A stretch of DNA of 64,000 nt from Magnetococcales bacterium (GCA_015234045.1 JADFWU010000003.1:1-64000), one strand, 5' to 3'; positions 26,691 through 34,736 are shown, numbered from the stretch's first letter. Program-made: numbers and translations. The notes: generated by a model from the letters alone, not told the origin.

Positions 26691-27737
26691 ATGGCCCGTT
26701 TTTTAGCACGTCGTCAAAGAGCCGAAGAGACCGCAGATAGTCCGTTTTGGATCAGCTTTGCCGATCTTATGACGGCGTTGGTGATGCTGTTTCTGGTGGT
26801 GATGAGTATCTCCATGGTGGCCATAGCATCTCGCTCCATGGTGGAGAAAAAAGCACGTAGCACCGAGATTTCTACCGTGTTGGATACGCTTAATCAACAG
26901 GTTGAGGCGGAAGGGCTTCAGGGGTTGGATATCAACCGTGCCAATCATACCATCAGTTTTGGTATGAAGGCGAATTTTGCCCATAATAGTTTTTTCCTCA
27001 GTGAGGAAGCCAAGGAGAAGCTCCAGGCGTTTGTACCGTTACTGCTTGAAGTACACAATAAAGCCGAAGGTAAACGGTGGCTCAAACGTATCCATATTGA
27101 AGGGTATACCGATGAAACAGGAACGTACCTTTATAATGTGAATATGAGTCTTAACCGGGCTATGGCGGTTGTCTGTACTTTGCTCAGTGCGGATCTTCCG
27201 CCTGAAAAACATAAGCAGCTCAGAGAGTTATTGATCATCGACGGGGCATCGACCACCAGTGTAAAAGATAATCCTGATGACAGCCGTCGGGTAGAGATTC
27301 GTTTAGAGTTTCGCCAACTGGGTGAAGAAGAGTTGAATAAAGCGGCGGTGGATATGCCGTTGGGTCACTGTGCCATTCCGACAAGCCCGGAACAGGTGAC
27401 CACAGGATGGTATGAGAAAAAAGGCCGTAAGCCCTCTCAAGCCATGCTGAAAAAGGCTCAAAAGATGATTCAACAGCAGAATAATAAGCCCATTGAACAA
27501 CCGGTACAAAAGCAGATAAAATCAGCTGCGAAAGAGGCTCCGAAGCCGTTGGTTCCGCTGAACGTTAAAAAACAACAGACAGATACGCTAAAAACTGAAT
27601 CAGTGCCTGTTGTATCAATTCCGGTCAGGCTGCCTGAAGTGCCTATTCCTTCTCCACTGCCTGTGCCAGATCAACGTTCAATTAATAGTTTGATGGACCA
27701 GGAAACTTCATTGGAAGAAAAACTGTCCAATGAGTGA
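26691..27737 (+). CDS. ZorB-like MotB/OmpA-type stator protein
   Basis: 348 residues, ATG with GAGG upstream. A short cytoplasmic N-terminus leads to a single membrane helix, ISFADLMTALVMLFLVVMSI (~21-40); Asp25 takes the place of the proton-carrying Asp of MotB (Asp32 in E. coli) and of ZorB. The periplasmic part holds an OmpA-like peptidoglycan-binding domain (IEGYTDETGTYLYNVNMSLN, then RA, from ~134) with the expected Asp and Arg. From ~235 onward the protein is a Pro/Lys/Gln-rich, probably disordered extension of ~110 residues, which standard ZorB lacks as far as I recall. Together with the ZorA-like protein this makes a complete 5:2-type stator unit. No ZorC, ZorD or ZorE gene is in the neighbourhood. 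Confidence 0.8.
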   Translation: MARFLARRQRAEETADSPFWISFADLMTALVMLFLVVMSISMVAIASRSMVEKKARSTEISTVLDTLNQQVEAEGLQGLDINRANHTISFGMKANFAHNSFFLSEEAKEKLQAFVPLLLEVHNKAEGKRWLKRIHIEGYTDETGTYLYNVNMSLNRAMAVVCTLLSADLPPEKHKQLRELLIIDGASTTSVKDNPDDSRRVEIRLEFRQLGEEELNKAAVDMPLGHCAIPTSPEQVTTGWYEKKGRKPSQAMLKKAQKMIQQQNNKPIEQPVQKQIKSAAKEAPKPLVPLNVKKQQTDTLKTESVPVVSIPVRLPEVPIPSPLPVPDQRSINSLMDQETSLEEKLSNE

Positions 27738-27789
27738 CTTGAGTAAACGTCAAAGATGATCAAACTCACCCTCAGTTGAGAGAACGCGC

Positions 27790-28056
27790 ATGTCTGCTGG
27801 AAAAACAATGAAGTGTCCGATTTGTGGCGGTCGTCCGGCACGAATCTATAAGTGCACTGTATGTGGTGAAGTACGTTGTGGTCAGGACAAGTGTATTGGC
27901 AGTCTATCCACCTATCGAGGTTGGGCAAGTGCGGGTACACAGTGCCGCGCGTGTGGCAAAGGGCGTTATGCGTCCATGGATTTTGTTGGACGTGAAATGG
28001 ATGAATTTTTGCGTGACTATAAACCCAATAAGCGCATAGAAGTTGAAAATCCCTAA
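27790..28056 (+). CDS. Small zinc-ribbon protein
   Basis: 88 residues. Four cysteine knuckles are visible (CPICGG, CTVCGEVRCG, a lone Cys in DKCIGS, and CRACGKGRY), enough for two zinc sites. No membrane helix, signal or enzymatic motif. It follows the ZorB-like gene by 52 nt on the same strand and could be the last gene of that cluster; a small metal-binding adaptor is plausible. The start at 27790 is chosen over an internal ATG at 27808 because it is the first ATG after a purine-rich stretch, though neither has a strong Shine-Dalgarno. Confidence 0.65.
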   Translation: MSAGKTMKCPICGGRPARIYKCTVCGEVRCGQDKCIGSLSTYRGWASAGTQCRACGKGRYASMDFVGREMDEFLRDYKPNKRIEVENP

Positions 28057-28207
28057 CAGATATGAAGGGCTTCGAACTGTTAGATCGTTGTGCTATTTAT
28101 CATGTTTGATCCAGAAATAGCCAAATAAGTTTTCATATTAATGTGTCTTGGGAGAGTTTTAGAGTTTGTTATGGACCTCTGTTTTTGGGTTTTTAGCAAG
28201 GCTCAAA

Positions 28208-28216
28208 GGGGGGGGG
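28208..28216 (+). repeat. G9 homopolymer at a start codon
   Basis: Nine consecutive G residues immediately precede the ATG at 28217 and include its Shine-Dalgarno. An upstream ATG at 28171 in another reading frame runs through the tract and stops soon after it, so a change in tract length would fuse or uncouple that leader. Homopolymers of this length at starts are classic sites of slipped-strand phase variation. Confidence 0.6.
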
Positions 28217-29065
28217 ATGGAAAGTTGGTTGCTTACAAATGAAGCATCGGTGCGTATTGGTGTTTTTATCGGCTTGTTTGTGTTGGTTGCTCTGATAGAG
28301 TATCTGTTTCCTCGGCGTGTTTTGACAGCGCATCGTGTTGGGCGCTGGTTTAGTAATATCTCTATAGTTGTTTTGAGTAATGTTTTAGCGCGTTTTATAA
28401 TGCCTATCACAACGATGGCCATGGCTTATCTATGCCAGCAGAATGGGTGGGGGATACTGAATACCGTTAGTTTGCCTCATTGGTTAGAGATTGTATTGGC
28501 TGTTGTGGTATTTGATTTAGCGATTTATTTGCAGCATTTGATGTTTCATGCAGTACCCATTTTATGGCGTTTGCACATGGTTCATCATGCTGATCCAGAT
28601 GTTGATGTTACAACAGGAACGCGTTTCCATCCCATTGAAATCATTCTTTCATTATTTATCAAGTTGGTGATGATCTATTTGCTGGGTCCACCTTTGGTTG
28701 CCGTGCTGGCCTTTGAGATTATTCTCAATGCGTTGGCCATGTTCAACCATGGCAATATTGCACTGCCGCTGTGGCTGGATCGTCTGTTGCGTCTGTTATT
28801 GGTGACACCGGACGTTCATCGTGTCCATCACTCTATTTTGGCTGAGGAGACTAACAGCAACTTTGGTTTCAATCTCTCAATATGGGATAGACTCTTTGGG
28901 ACGTACTGTGCACAGCCAAAACTTGGACATCGGAAAGTCGTCCTGGGGGTGACCAAAATCAAAGGGGCTGAGAGTGTTAATTTGCTTTCGCTATTGTTGA
29001 TACCATTTCGTAGCAATCCGGGCAGTTATGCCATTAATCGCCGCTGGTCGGATGATGAATCGTAG
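28217..29065 (+). CDS. Sterol desaturase / fatty acid hydroxylase family membrane protein
   Basis: 282 residues from ATG 28217. Three or four hydrophobic spans (~12-30, ~45-70, ~85-110, ~150-175) surround the eight-histidine di-iron pattern: HLMFH, LHMVHHAD, FHPIE, NHGN and DVHRVHHS. This is the fatty-acid-hydroxylase superfamily, whose members oxidise or desaturate acyl chains, sterols, carotenoids or alkylglycerols in the membrane. The exact substrate cannot be told from sequence. The start sits directly behind a G9 tract (28208-28216), which may make expression switchable. The stop codon marks the edge of a truncated Rpn gene. Confidence 0.88.
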   Translation: MESWLLTNEASVRIGVFIGLFVLVALIEYLFPRRVLTAHRVGRWFSNISIVVLSNVLARFIMPITTMAMAYLCQQNGWGILNTVSLPHWLEIVLAVVVFDLAIYLQHLMFHAVPILWRLHMVHHADPDVDVTTGTRFHPIEIILSLFIKLVMIYLLGPPLVAVLAFEIILNALAMFNHGNIALPLWLDRLLRLLLVTPDVHRVHHSILAEETNSNFGFNLSIWDRLFGTYCAQPKLGHRKVVLGVTKIKGAESVNLLSLLLIPFRSNPGSYAINRRWSDDES

Positions 29066-29686
29066 ATTTCACCAACGTTTTCAGCATTGGTTGATGCTGA
29101 AGAATCATGGCGACCCTATTTGCTGGATTTCGTTTTCTCCGTATTGGACTTGGGCCGTATTGAGGATACGGATCTGTCTCGTGATGACCGGCTGCGTGGT
29201 GGGTTTCTAGCATTGAAATGGGTGTTCCAGTCAGGTCTATCATCAGAAATCGTAGCATCCATTGGTCGTGCATTGCACGAAGATACAGAACTGGCTCAAC
29301 GTGCGTTACAGTATCTGGTTCAGACATGTGAGGATTTTGATATGAGCAGCATTCGGGCATTTTCTGAAGAAGCTTTTCCTGGTGAAGCGGATCAGTATGC
29401 TTCCCAGTTTGCCAGGGAGATGATTGCGAAGGGTGAAGAACAGGGTCTCCGAAAAGGCCGTCAAGAAGGCCGTCAAGAAGGCCGTCAAGAAGGCCGTCAA
29501 GAAGGCCGTCAAGAAGGCCGTCAAGAAGGTGAGACTGCCCTGCTCCTTTGCCAACTGCAACAACGCTTTGGCAAACTACCTGATTGGGCTATGGATAAAC
29601 TGAACACCGCAGATCAAAAAACACTGGAAAATTGGGGGATTAGAATTCTCGATGCAGGGGATTTGGAAGCGGTGTTTTCGGATTGA
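29066..29686 (+). pseudogene. 5'-truncated Rpn/YhgA-type PD-(D/E)XK nuclease family gene
   Basis: The frame is open from directly after the desaturase stop (29065) to 29686, about 206 residues. It corresponds to the C-terminal part of Rpn-family recombination-promoting nucleases: a helical region with SWRPYLLDFVFSVLDL and FAREMIAKGEEQGLRKGRQEG, ending in a short QQRFGKLPDWAMDKL segment. Typical family members are ~300 residues with the nuclease core at the N-terminus; that core is missing here. A TTG at 29087 is the only near-N-terminal start, with no ribosome-binding site. The junction with the stop codon of the previous gene suggests deletion or insertion at that point. A short protein could still be made but would lack nuclease activity. 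Confidence 0.7.
29456..29527 (+). repeat. Six perfect 12-bp tandem repeats (GRQE)6
   Basis: The unit GGCCGTCAAGAA is repeated six times without change, encoding six GRQE units in frame in the Rpn remnant. The repeat number can change without frameshifting. Perfect identity implies recent expansion. It is not a CRISPR: there are no spacers. Confidence 0.9.
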
Positions 29687-29800
29687 ATTGTCATTCATTT
29701 CAAAAAAATTGATTGATTGACCAAGAAAATGTCAAGCTTTGAGCAGGCGCTTTCTTTAGAAGGTTGGTGGATGCGGCGTTTTGGAGAAGATCCAATATGG

Positions 29801-29841
29801 AACAAACAGGATGAATAGATCTGTCTATCATCCTGTTTGTT
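29801..29841. terminator. Long hairpin between convergent genes
   Basis: AACAAACAGGATGA (29801-29814) is perfectly complementary to TCATCCTGTTTGTT (29828-29841), with additional pairing inside the loop. It lies between the Rpn remnant and the PAS-GGDEF-EAL gene, which converge. T-tracts on both strands are short, so this could be a terminator or a small palindromic element. Confidence 0.5.
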
Positions 29842-29872
29842 AAGTTAATTAAGGTCAAGTCCATTCTAGTCT

Positions 29873-29916
29873 TGTTAAGCGTACTGGTCAGCTCCTGTTA
29901 AGCGTACCAATCAGCT
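29873..29916. repeat. Two 21-bp direct repeats at a stop codon
   Basis: TGTTAAGCGTACTGGTCAGCT (29873-29893, first copy) recurs at 29896-29916 with three substitutions. The second copy contains the TGA stop of the PAS-GGDEF-EAL gene (29911-29913). This may be a duplication of the gene end or a target-site-like scar. Confidence 0.5.
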
Positions 29917-31608
29917 TTCCTGTACATCGGCTTTTTCCAGCATTTGTTCAAACTCCTCTTCAGAGAGCGGGCGGCCAAAAAAGTAACCTTGGGCCATTTC
30001 GCATCCGCGTTCTTGTAGGAACTTGCCTTGCGCTTCTGACTCAACACCCTCACCAATGACGGTGCGTTTGAAGTTTTGCGCCAAATTGATGATGGACTCA
30101 ACCAGGATTACCGTGTCTGTTTCGGTCAATACTTCAGGAACAAAGGCTCGGTCGATTTTGACACCACTGACAGGCAGCTTTTTCAGCACACTGAGTGAGG
30201 ATTGACCGGTACCAAAATCATCCAACCAGAGTCTGACACCCAATTTAGCTAGATGATTGAGCATCATCATCGCTTTGGGTTCATCTTCTGTCAGAATGGT
30301 TTCGGTGATTTCCAGCACCAGATTTTCCGGAGGCAGTCCAGAGCGCTCCAAAATAGCAGGAATCAGCGTATCCGTGGTCAGGTCACGGCATCGGGTGCAG
30401 GATAGGTTCATAGAGATAAACAGATCCGATGCGTTAAATTTATGACGCCATCTTTCAGTAACTTTACAGGCCTGTTCCAACGCTTTTTCAGTCAATACGC
30501 CCAGAATTCCAGTCTCTTCAGCGACCGGCACAAACAGTTCTGGAGAGACGAACCCATGACCAGGACGGTCCCAACGGATATAGCCTTCAGCCCCATGAAT
30601 ACGGCGTGTATCAAGATCAACAATAGGTTGATAGTGGATAATGAGCTCATCGTTATGGATGGCCTTATGGAGATCTTTTTCCAGCTGCATGCGTTCTTTG
30701 GCTTCAGCATGCATATCCGGCGTAAAGAATCGGTAGGCATTTCGACCTTCAGTTTTTGCACGATACATGGCGCTATCGGCATTCTTCATTAAATCATCAA
30801 GATTGCCTGCATCGTCAGGAAAAACTGTGACACCAACCGAGCCAGAGATAAATGCTTCCTGGCCTTCCAGATAAAACGCTTTAGCCAGTTGACGCACAAT
30901 CTCACCGGCTACGCGTTCAGCATAGGGTCCTTTGGCCATATCGGGCAGAATGACGGTAAACTCATCGCCAGCCAGACGGGCAACAGTATCAGATTCACGG
31001 TGACAACCAAGCAGTCTGCGTGCAACCTCTTTAAGGAGTTCATCACCGGCGCTGTGACCGAGGTTGTCATTAACCCATTTAAACCGGTCAAGATCGATAA
31101 ACATCAGCGCAACACGACTATCAGTACGTTTTGCGCGGATCAATTCATGGTTCAGCTTTTCCATGAACAGTGTTCTATTGGGAAGTCCGGTCAGGGCATC
31201 ATAGTTTGCTTGTTTACGGATTTTTTCATCGGCAGCTTTGCGGGCGCTCAAATCACGTAACACCGTGATAAAAGCATAATCTCCTTGCCAATCGTCAAGA
31301 CGGGCAGAGTAAATTTCAACGTGAGTTATGACTTCTCGATCAACATGGATTAGTTCAATTTCCTGCGGAATTGGCAGTTCATCCCCCACCTGTTTTATAC
31401 GATTAACATCCTGCCAAGTGGGTATGAAACGGGCCTGGACCCATCGTTTTACCGGTTGGCCCACCATTTCAGATGGATTGCTCAGACCAACCAGTTGTGC
31501 AATGGCTGGGTTGGCATAAAGCACAAGATCATCCCGATGAACAATAAGGCCATCAGGCAGTGTAGAAATCAATTTTTCCAGTTGATTGGTCACTGTAGGC
31601 GAACCCAT
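29911..31608 (-). CDS. PAS-GGDEF-EAL protein with EGY variant of the EAL motif
   Basis: 565 residues, ATG behind GAGGAAA. One PAS domain (~8-120), a GGDEF domain and an EAL domain. The cyclase motif is RLAGDEF (AGDEF instead of GGDEF), with the RxxD site (RESD) five residues before it. The EAL signature reads AEGYIRW near 340: the metal-binding Glu is kept, but Ala-Leu are replaced by Gly-Tyr. The rest of the phosphodiesterase set is present (ISMNLS, LEITET, LDDFGTG, VKIDRAF, GEGVES). It is therefore probably active as a phosphodiesterase, with uncertain cyclase activity. No membrane helix, so the PAS signal is cytoplasmic. Confidence 0.88.
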   Translation of the reverse strand: MGSPTVTNQLEKLISTLPDGLIVHRDDLVLYANPAIAQLVGLSNPSEMVGQPVKRWVQARFIPTWQDVNRIKQVGDELPIPQEIELIHVDREVITHVEIYSARLDDWQGDYAFITVLRDLSARKAADEKIRKQANYDALTGLPNRTLFMEKLNHELIRAKRTDSRVALMFIDLDRFKWVNDNLGHSAGDELLKEVARRLLGCHRESDTVARLAGDEFTVILPDMAKGPYAERVAGEIVRQLAKAFYLEGQEAFISGSVGVTVFPDDAGNLDDLMKNADSAMYRAKTEGRNAYRFFTPDMHAEAKERMQLEKDLHKAIHNDELIIHYQPIVDLDTRRIHGAEGYIRWDRPGHGFVSPELFVPVAEETGILGVLTEKALEQACKVTERWRHKFNASDLFISMNLSCTRCRDLTTDTLIPAILERSGLPPENLVLEITETILTEDEPKAMMMLNHLAKLGVRLWLDDFGTGQSSLSVLKKLPVSGVKIDRAFVPEVLTETDTVILVESIINLAQNFKRTVIGEGVESEAQGKFLQERGCEMAQGYFFGRPLSEEEFEQMLEKADVQES

Positions 31609-31825
31609 TAAATTTCCTCGTTACTCTGCTTCTATCCAAAGGCTATGTCTTTAGAGGTGTATTATGTACTATTATGTGCAATCTTGCACCTATTCAAGTG
31701 CGCGTTCATATTCATGATGTTTGGATAAAAAGCATCCATGGTGTCACGTTTTGATTGGTTTTTTTTTGTAATAGGGTAGAATGCAATATGCGTGCTACTT
31801 TTGATTGTTTCAGGATATCTTCACA

Positions 31826-32188
31826 ATGACTTTGGCAATTCTTTCTTTGGTATTTGCTGTTGTATTGATTTTTGTGCCCTTTGTCGGTGGTCAATTTACC
31901 TTTATTCCTGCACTGATGGCCGCGTTTTCGTCTATGCAGGCTTCTGTGTCGCCGCGTAGCATTCTTTTTGGTGCAGCAGCGGTATTTGTGAATTTGATCA
32001 ATCTTGCCGTTTTATCACCCTTGGTTTTGTGGGGAGCAAAATCAGGTATTTATCATGGCGAGTACAAAGCGGTTATTGTTGCTGTCGGTTTGGTATTGGT
32101 CCAGGTTGGCGCAGGTGTGGTTCTGTTATTAGGATACCGCCGCTTGAAAGTCTCTAAAAATAAGGGGCAAAATATCTCAGAGGTCTAA
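31826..32188 (+). CDS. Small three-helix membrane protein, unknown
   Basis: 120 residues from ATG 31826 (AGGA about 10 nt upstream; a TTG at 31805 is an alternative). Three hydrophobic spans: residues ~4-24, ~43-67 and ~82-104, with a basic cytoplasmic tail (YRRLKVSKNKGQ). No family recognised and no conserved polar residues in the membrane. It shares strand and proximity with the next gene but is separated by 139 bp with inverted repeats, so the two may not form an operon. Confidence 0.6.
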   Translation: MTLAILSLVFAVVLIFVPFVGGQFTFIPALMAAFSSMQASVSPRSILFGAAAVFVNLINLAVLSPLVLWGAKSGIYHGEYKAVIVAVGLVLVQVGAGVVLLLGYRRLKVSKNKGQNISEV

Positions 32189-32236
32189 GGCATAAGGTGC
32201 TTTGAGAGACTCTTTTTTTGCTTTTTTCCAAGTAAT

Positions 32237-32300
32237 TCCAATTGAGAAAGCGTACACTCAATTGAGATTGAATTTTGTTTAACCTGCTGTGCTATAGCAG
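32237..32300. other. Two inverted repeats in the leader of the DUF3592 gene
   Basis: CAATTGAG / CTCAATTG (8-bp perfect arms starting at 32238) and CCTGCT / AGCAGG (starting at about 32282, followed by ATTTT) lie in the 139-bp gap. The first could be an operator, the second a weak terminator or leader hairpin. Confidence 0.4.
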
Positions 32301-32327
32301 GATTTTACAGGGAGTTATCAATAAGGA

Positions 32328-32810
32328 ATGGGACGGCCTTTATTCCACGCAGTCAATACGATGATCCTTTTGTTGGGACTCTCTTGTTTGGTGATTGGCG
32401 GTTATCCGTTCAAGAAATCGCAGGACAGCGAGGCGTGGACCAGTGCGTTTGGCACGATTACCGAATCCTCTCTCATTGCTGGGCAAACACTGAGCTCATT
32501 CGTTACTCTGACGCATCATGTTAATATAGGATATCAGTACTATACGCCTGATTATAAAAAACATATTGGTAGTCGTGTTGAGTTCGGAATCGGCTCGAAG
32601 GTGTTTTTTATGGAGAGCTATGCCAAGCGATTGGTTGATCGTTATCCGCTCGGCAATGAGGTGCGCCTTTACTACAATCCAAGCTATCCAGATGAAGCGG
32701 TATTAGAGCGCTCACCCTCTATGGGAAGTAGTCTTATCTGGCTGATGTTAGGATTTATATTTACAATTGCCAGCTTTTTGCTACGGTTCAGTCATCCCTA
32801 TAATGAATAG
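32328..32810 (+). CDS. DUF3592-type membrane protein
   Basis: 160 residues. An N-terminal membrane helix (~8-24), a soluble beta-rich middle part and a C-terminal membrane helix (~136-155). The middle section (WTSAFGTITESSL, then VNIGYQYYTPDYKK, YPLGNEVRLYYNPSYPDEAVLE) follows the DUF3592 pattern of a strand-rich extracytoplasmic domain ending in VxVYYNPxxPxxAVLE. The function of the family is unknown. A perfect 10-bp inverted repeat (TTCAGTCATC / GATGACTGAA, 32787-32821) brackets the stop codon and may act as a 3' hairpin. Confidence 0.75.
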   Translation: MGRPLFHAVNTMILLLGLSCLVIGGYPFKKSQDSEAWTSAFGTITESSLIAGQTLSSFVTLTHHVNIGYQYYTPDYKKHIGSRVEFGIGSKVFFMESYAKRLVDRYPLGNEVRLYYNPSYPDEAVLERSPSMGSSLIWLMLGFIFTIASFLLRFSHPYNE

Positions 32811-32821
32811 AGATGACTGAA
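32787..32821. terminator. Hairpin bracketing a stop codon
   Basis: Arms TTCAGTCATC (32787-32796) and GATGACTGAA (32812-32821) are perfectly complementary. The TAG stop of the DUF3592 gene lies in the loop. There is no T-run after it, so it may stabilise the transcript end rather than terminate. Confidence 0.45.
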
Positions 32822-32884
32822 CGAGACTGATAAGAAGCTGTTTAGAAATTTATTTCGTAGAACAACAAAAATTACGTGTTGTTT

Positions 32885-33358
32885 TTACTGCGGTTTTGCT
32901 TTTTTCATCAGAATACTGCCGTCAATGGTATTGAACAGAATTTTACGGCTGGCGTTTCCGCCAACATCATTGGCAACGACAGGAATTCTCAGTTCTGCCA
33001 ATACATCCCGCGCCGCTTGAATATTCCGCTCACCCACATTCAATAGACCACTGGAGTTCTGGATAACAGCACCTCCGCCGAAGACTTTGGCTTTGAGGTT
33101 TCTGCGCTGACAGCCTATAAACTCCATTTTTTCTGTCAGTTTGGTGATGGCGATATTACCGAACTTAGGAGATGGCAATCCATCACCATTCCATAGAGGC
33201 AGTTTGAAATGATTCATGCCACCGTATTTAGTGGTGGAATCATACAGACATACAGCAATACAGGATCCAAGCACCGTAGTAATACGAAACTCACCCGCTT
33301 CGGCGAACAGTTGCCCTGGCAAAAGAAAGGGCTGTTTGGGATCTCTCCCTATAGCCAT
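32885..33358 (-). CDS. cheD: Chemoreceptor glutamine deamidase CheD
   Basis: 157 residues, the usual CheD size. The catalytic triad spacing of the family is preserved: Thr27 in RITTVL, Cys33 in LGSCIAVCLYD and His50 in GGMNHFKLP (in Thermotoga CheD these are Thr21, Cys27 and His44, with the same spacing). KVFGGGAVI and ERNIQAARDVL are also typical. CheD deamidates receptor glutamines and works with CheC/CheY in adaptation. It is encoded 3 nt after the stop of an atypical histidine kinase and so is co-transcribed with it, rather than with a che operon. Confidence 0.93.
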   Translation of the reverse strand: MAIGRDPKQPFLLPGQLFAEAGEFRITTVLGSCIAVCLYDSTTKYGGMNHFKLPLWNGDGLPSPKFGNIAITKLTEKMEFIGCQRRNLKAKVFGGGAVIQNSSGLLNVGERNIQAARDVLAELRIPVVANDVGGNASRKILFNTIDGSILMKKAKPQ

Positions 33359-33361
33359 AAT

Positions 33362-34258
33362 TCAGAAGGCCTCAACCTGGTCATCGTCAAAGAAAAATTC
33401 ATTACCATCTACCGCGAATGCATCTGCTTCAATATCCATTTCTGTTTCAGGAATAGAGATGGTAAATGTACATCCCTTTTCCGGTGAGCAGTCCACGGTA
33501 ACGCTACCTTCCAGAAGATCAACAATAGCCTTGGTAATACTCAGGCCCAGGCCATGTCCTTTATGCGTTTTGGTGGTGCCGCTTTCACCTTGTCTGAAGC
33601 GATCGAAGATTTTATCCATATCTTCAGGGTGGATGCCACAGCCGGTGTCAGTCACAGAGACGCTGAGGTGGTTATCAACAAGCTCGGCAAGAATATCAAT
33701 AGAGCCTTCGGGTCTGTTGAATTCCAGGGCATTGGAGAAAAGATTGGCAATCAGGAGTTGCAACTTGGGCGAATCGGTTTTGAAATTCAGCGGGGCTTCA
33801 GGAGCATCTGGGGCAATATTGACAGTGAGTTGTTTCTCATCCGTCTGATGTTTGAAGGAATCAGCTACATCTCTGATCACTGTCATGACATCGGTATTGG
33901 ATATTTGCATATCCGCTTCACCGGATTCAAGATCAGCGGCGGCAAAAATATTCCGAAGTTGAAAATCCAGACTGAAGGCTTCTGCGTGGATCATGTTTGC
34001 CACAGGAACGACCATCTCTTCAGGAATACCCGAGATGAGCTGTGCGGTCAGACCTAAAATTGAGGTCAGCGGGTTATTGATCTCATTTTTCATATGAGAC
34101 ACAAAGTTACTTTTGACCTGCTCAGAGGATTCAAGCTTCTTATTGACCGCTTCCAGCTTGCGAGTCATCACTTTGAGATCAAAAAGCGTTTGTTTGGTAT
34201 GATCAAAACGCTTTTTCAGCTCTTCGATCAGTTCATCATCGGACAATCGATTGCTCAT
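33362..34258 (-). CDS. Soluble sensor-kinase-like protein lacking the phosphoacceptor histidine
   Basis: 298 residues, ATG behind CAGGAGATAAAAT. An N-terminal coiled coil (~5-50) leads directly into the dimerisation/H-box region, which reads NFVSHMKNEINNPLTSILG. At the position of the phosphorylated His of HisKA (normally MSHE) stands Asn58 (MKNE). The ATPase domain is intact (NLFSNALEF N-box, DTGCGIHPEDMDKIFDRF, GHGLGLSITKAIVDLLEG). No membrane helix or sensor domain. Either a catalytically altered scaffold or a member of the KNEINNPL-type subfamily, which may phosphorylate elsewhere or act as a phosphatase. Coupled to cheD, hence probably linked to chemotaxis. Confidence 0.85.
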   Translation of the reverse strand: MSNRLSDDELIEELKKRFDHTKQTLFDLKVMTRKLEAVNKKLESSEQVKSNFVSHMKNEINNPLTSILGLTAQLISGIPEEMVVPVANMIHAEAFSLDFQLRNIFAAADLESGEADMQISNTDVMTVIRDVADSFKHQTDEKQLTVNIAPDAPEAPLNFKTDSPKLQLLIANLFSNALEFNRPEGSIDILAELVDNHLSVSVTDTGCGIHPEDMDKIFDRFRQGESGTTKTHKGHGLGLSITKAIVDLLEGSVTVDCSPEKGCTFTISIPETEMDIEADAFAVDGNEFFFDDDQVEAF

Positions 34259-34436
34259 ATTTTATCTCCTGGTTGATTCAGCCCGTTGAATTCTACTCCA
34301 TTAACAAAACAGTGACCATGGAAAAAGGCTCACGGGCAATCACTATTCATTGATATTCAAATTTATACACAGGACGCTCATACTTTCTTCTTTAAGAGTT
34401 AAGGCGTTGTCGGTTGAAACAGGCATAAAAATGTGG

Positions 34437-34736
34437 TTATGGAAACACTTTTTTAAATGGTTTAACAGTGACATTGGCATAAACACCAGCAGTTACATAA
34501 GGATCAGCATCTGCCCAGGTTTGTGCGTGTTGGAGAGTGTCAAACAGCGCCACTACCAAAGATCCGCTGAAACCAGCTTCACCGGGATCTTCAGAATCAA
34601 TAGCGGGTAGTGGGCCTGCAATGAGAAGGCGGTTTTCATCATCCAATTTTTTCAATCTGGCCAGGTGATCAGGGCGTGCTTTTAGGCGTTTTTGCAGGCT
34701 ATTTTCAACATCTTGGCTGATTATGGCGTAGTACAT
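34437..34736 (-). CDS. YciI family protein
   Basis: 99 residues. The sequence [20 protein letters not shown], then [18 protein letters not shown] and [20 protein letters not shown] matches the YciI fold, a small ferredoxin-like domain with a conserved His-Asp pair of unknown chemical role. Monocistronic, with no obvious partner. Confidence 0.9.
   Translation of the reverse strand: MYYAIISQDVENSLQKRLKARPDHLARLKKLDDENRLLIAGPLPAIDSEDPGEAGFSGSLVVALFDTLQHAQTWADADPYVTAGVYANVTVKPFKKVFP

Noticed and set aside
17385-28056. Complete canonical Zorya type I-III defence system
   Set aside because: No gene resembling ZorC (EH-signature), ZorD (helicase/nuclease), ZorE (HNH) or ZorF/G is in the cluster or immediate flanks.
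29456-29527. Possible CRISPR array
   Set aside because: Contiguous 12-bp coding repeats without spacers; no cas genes nearby.
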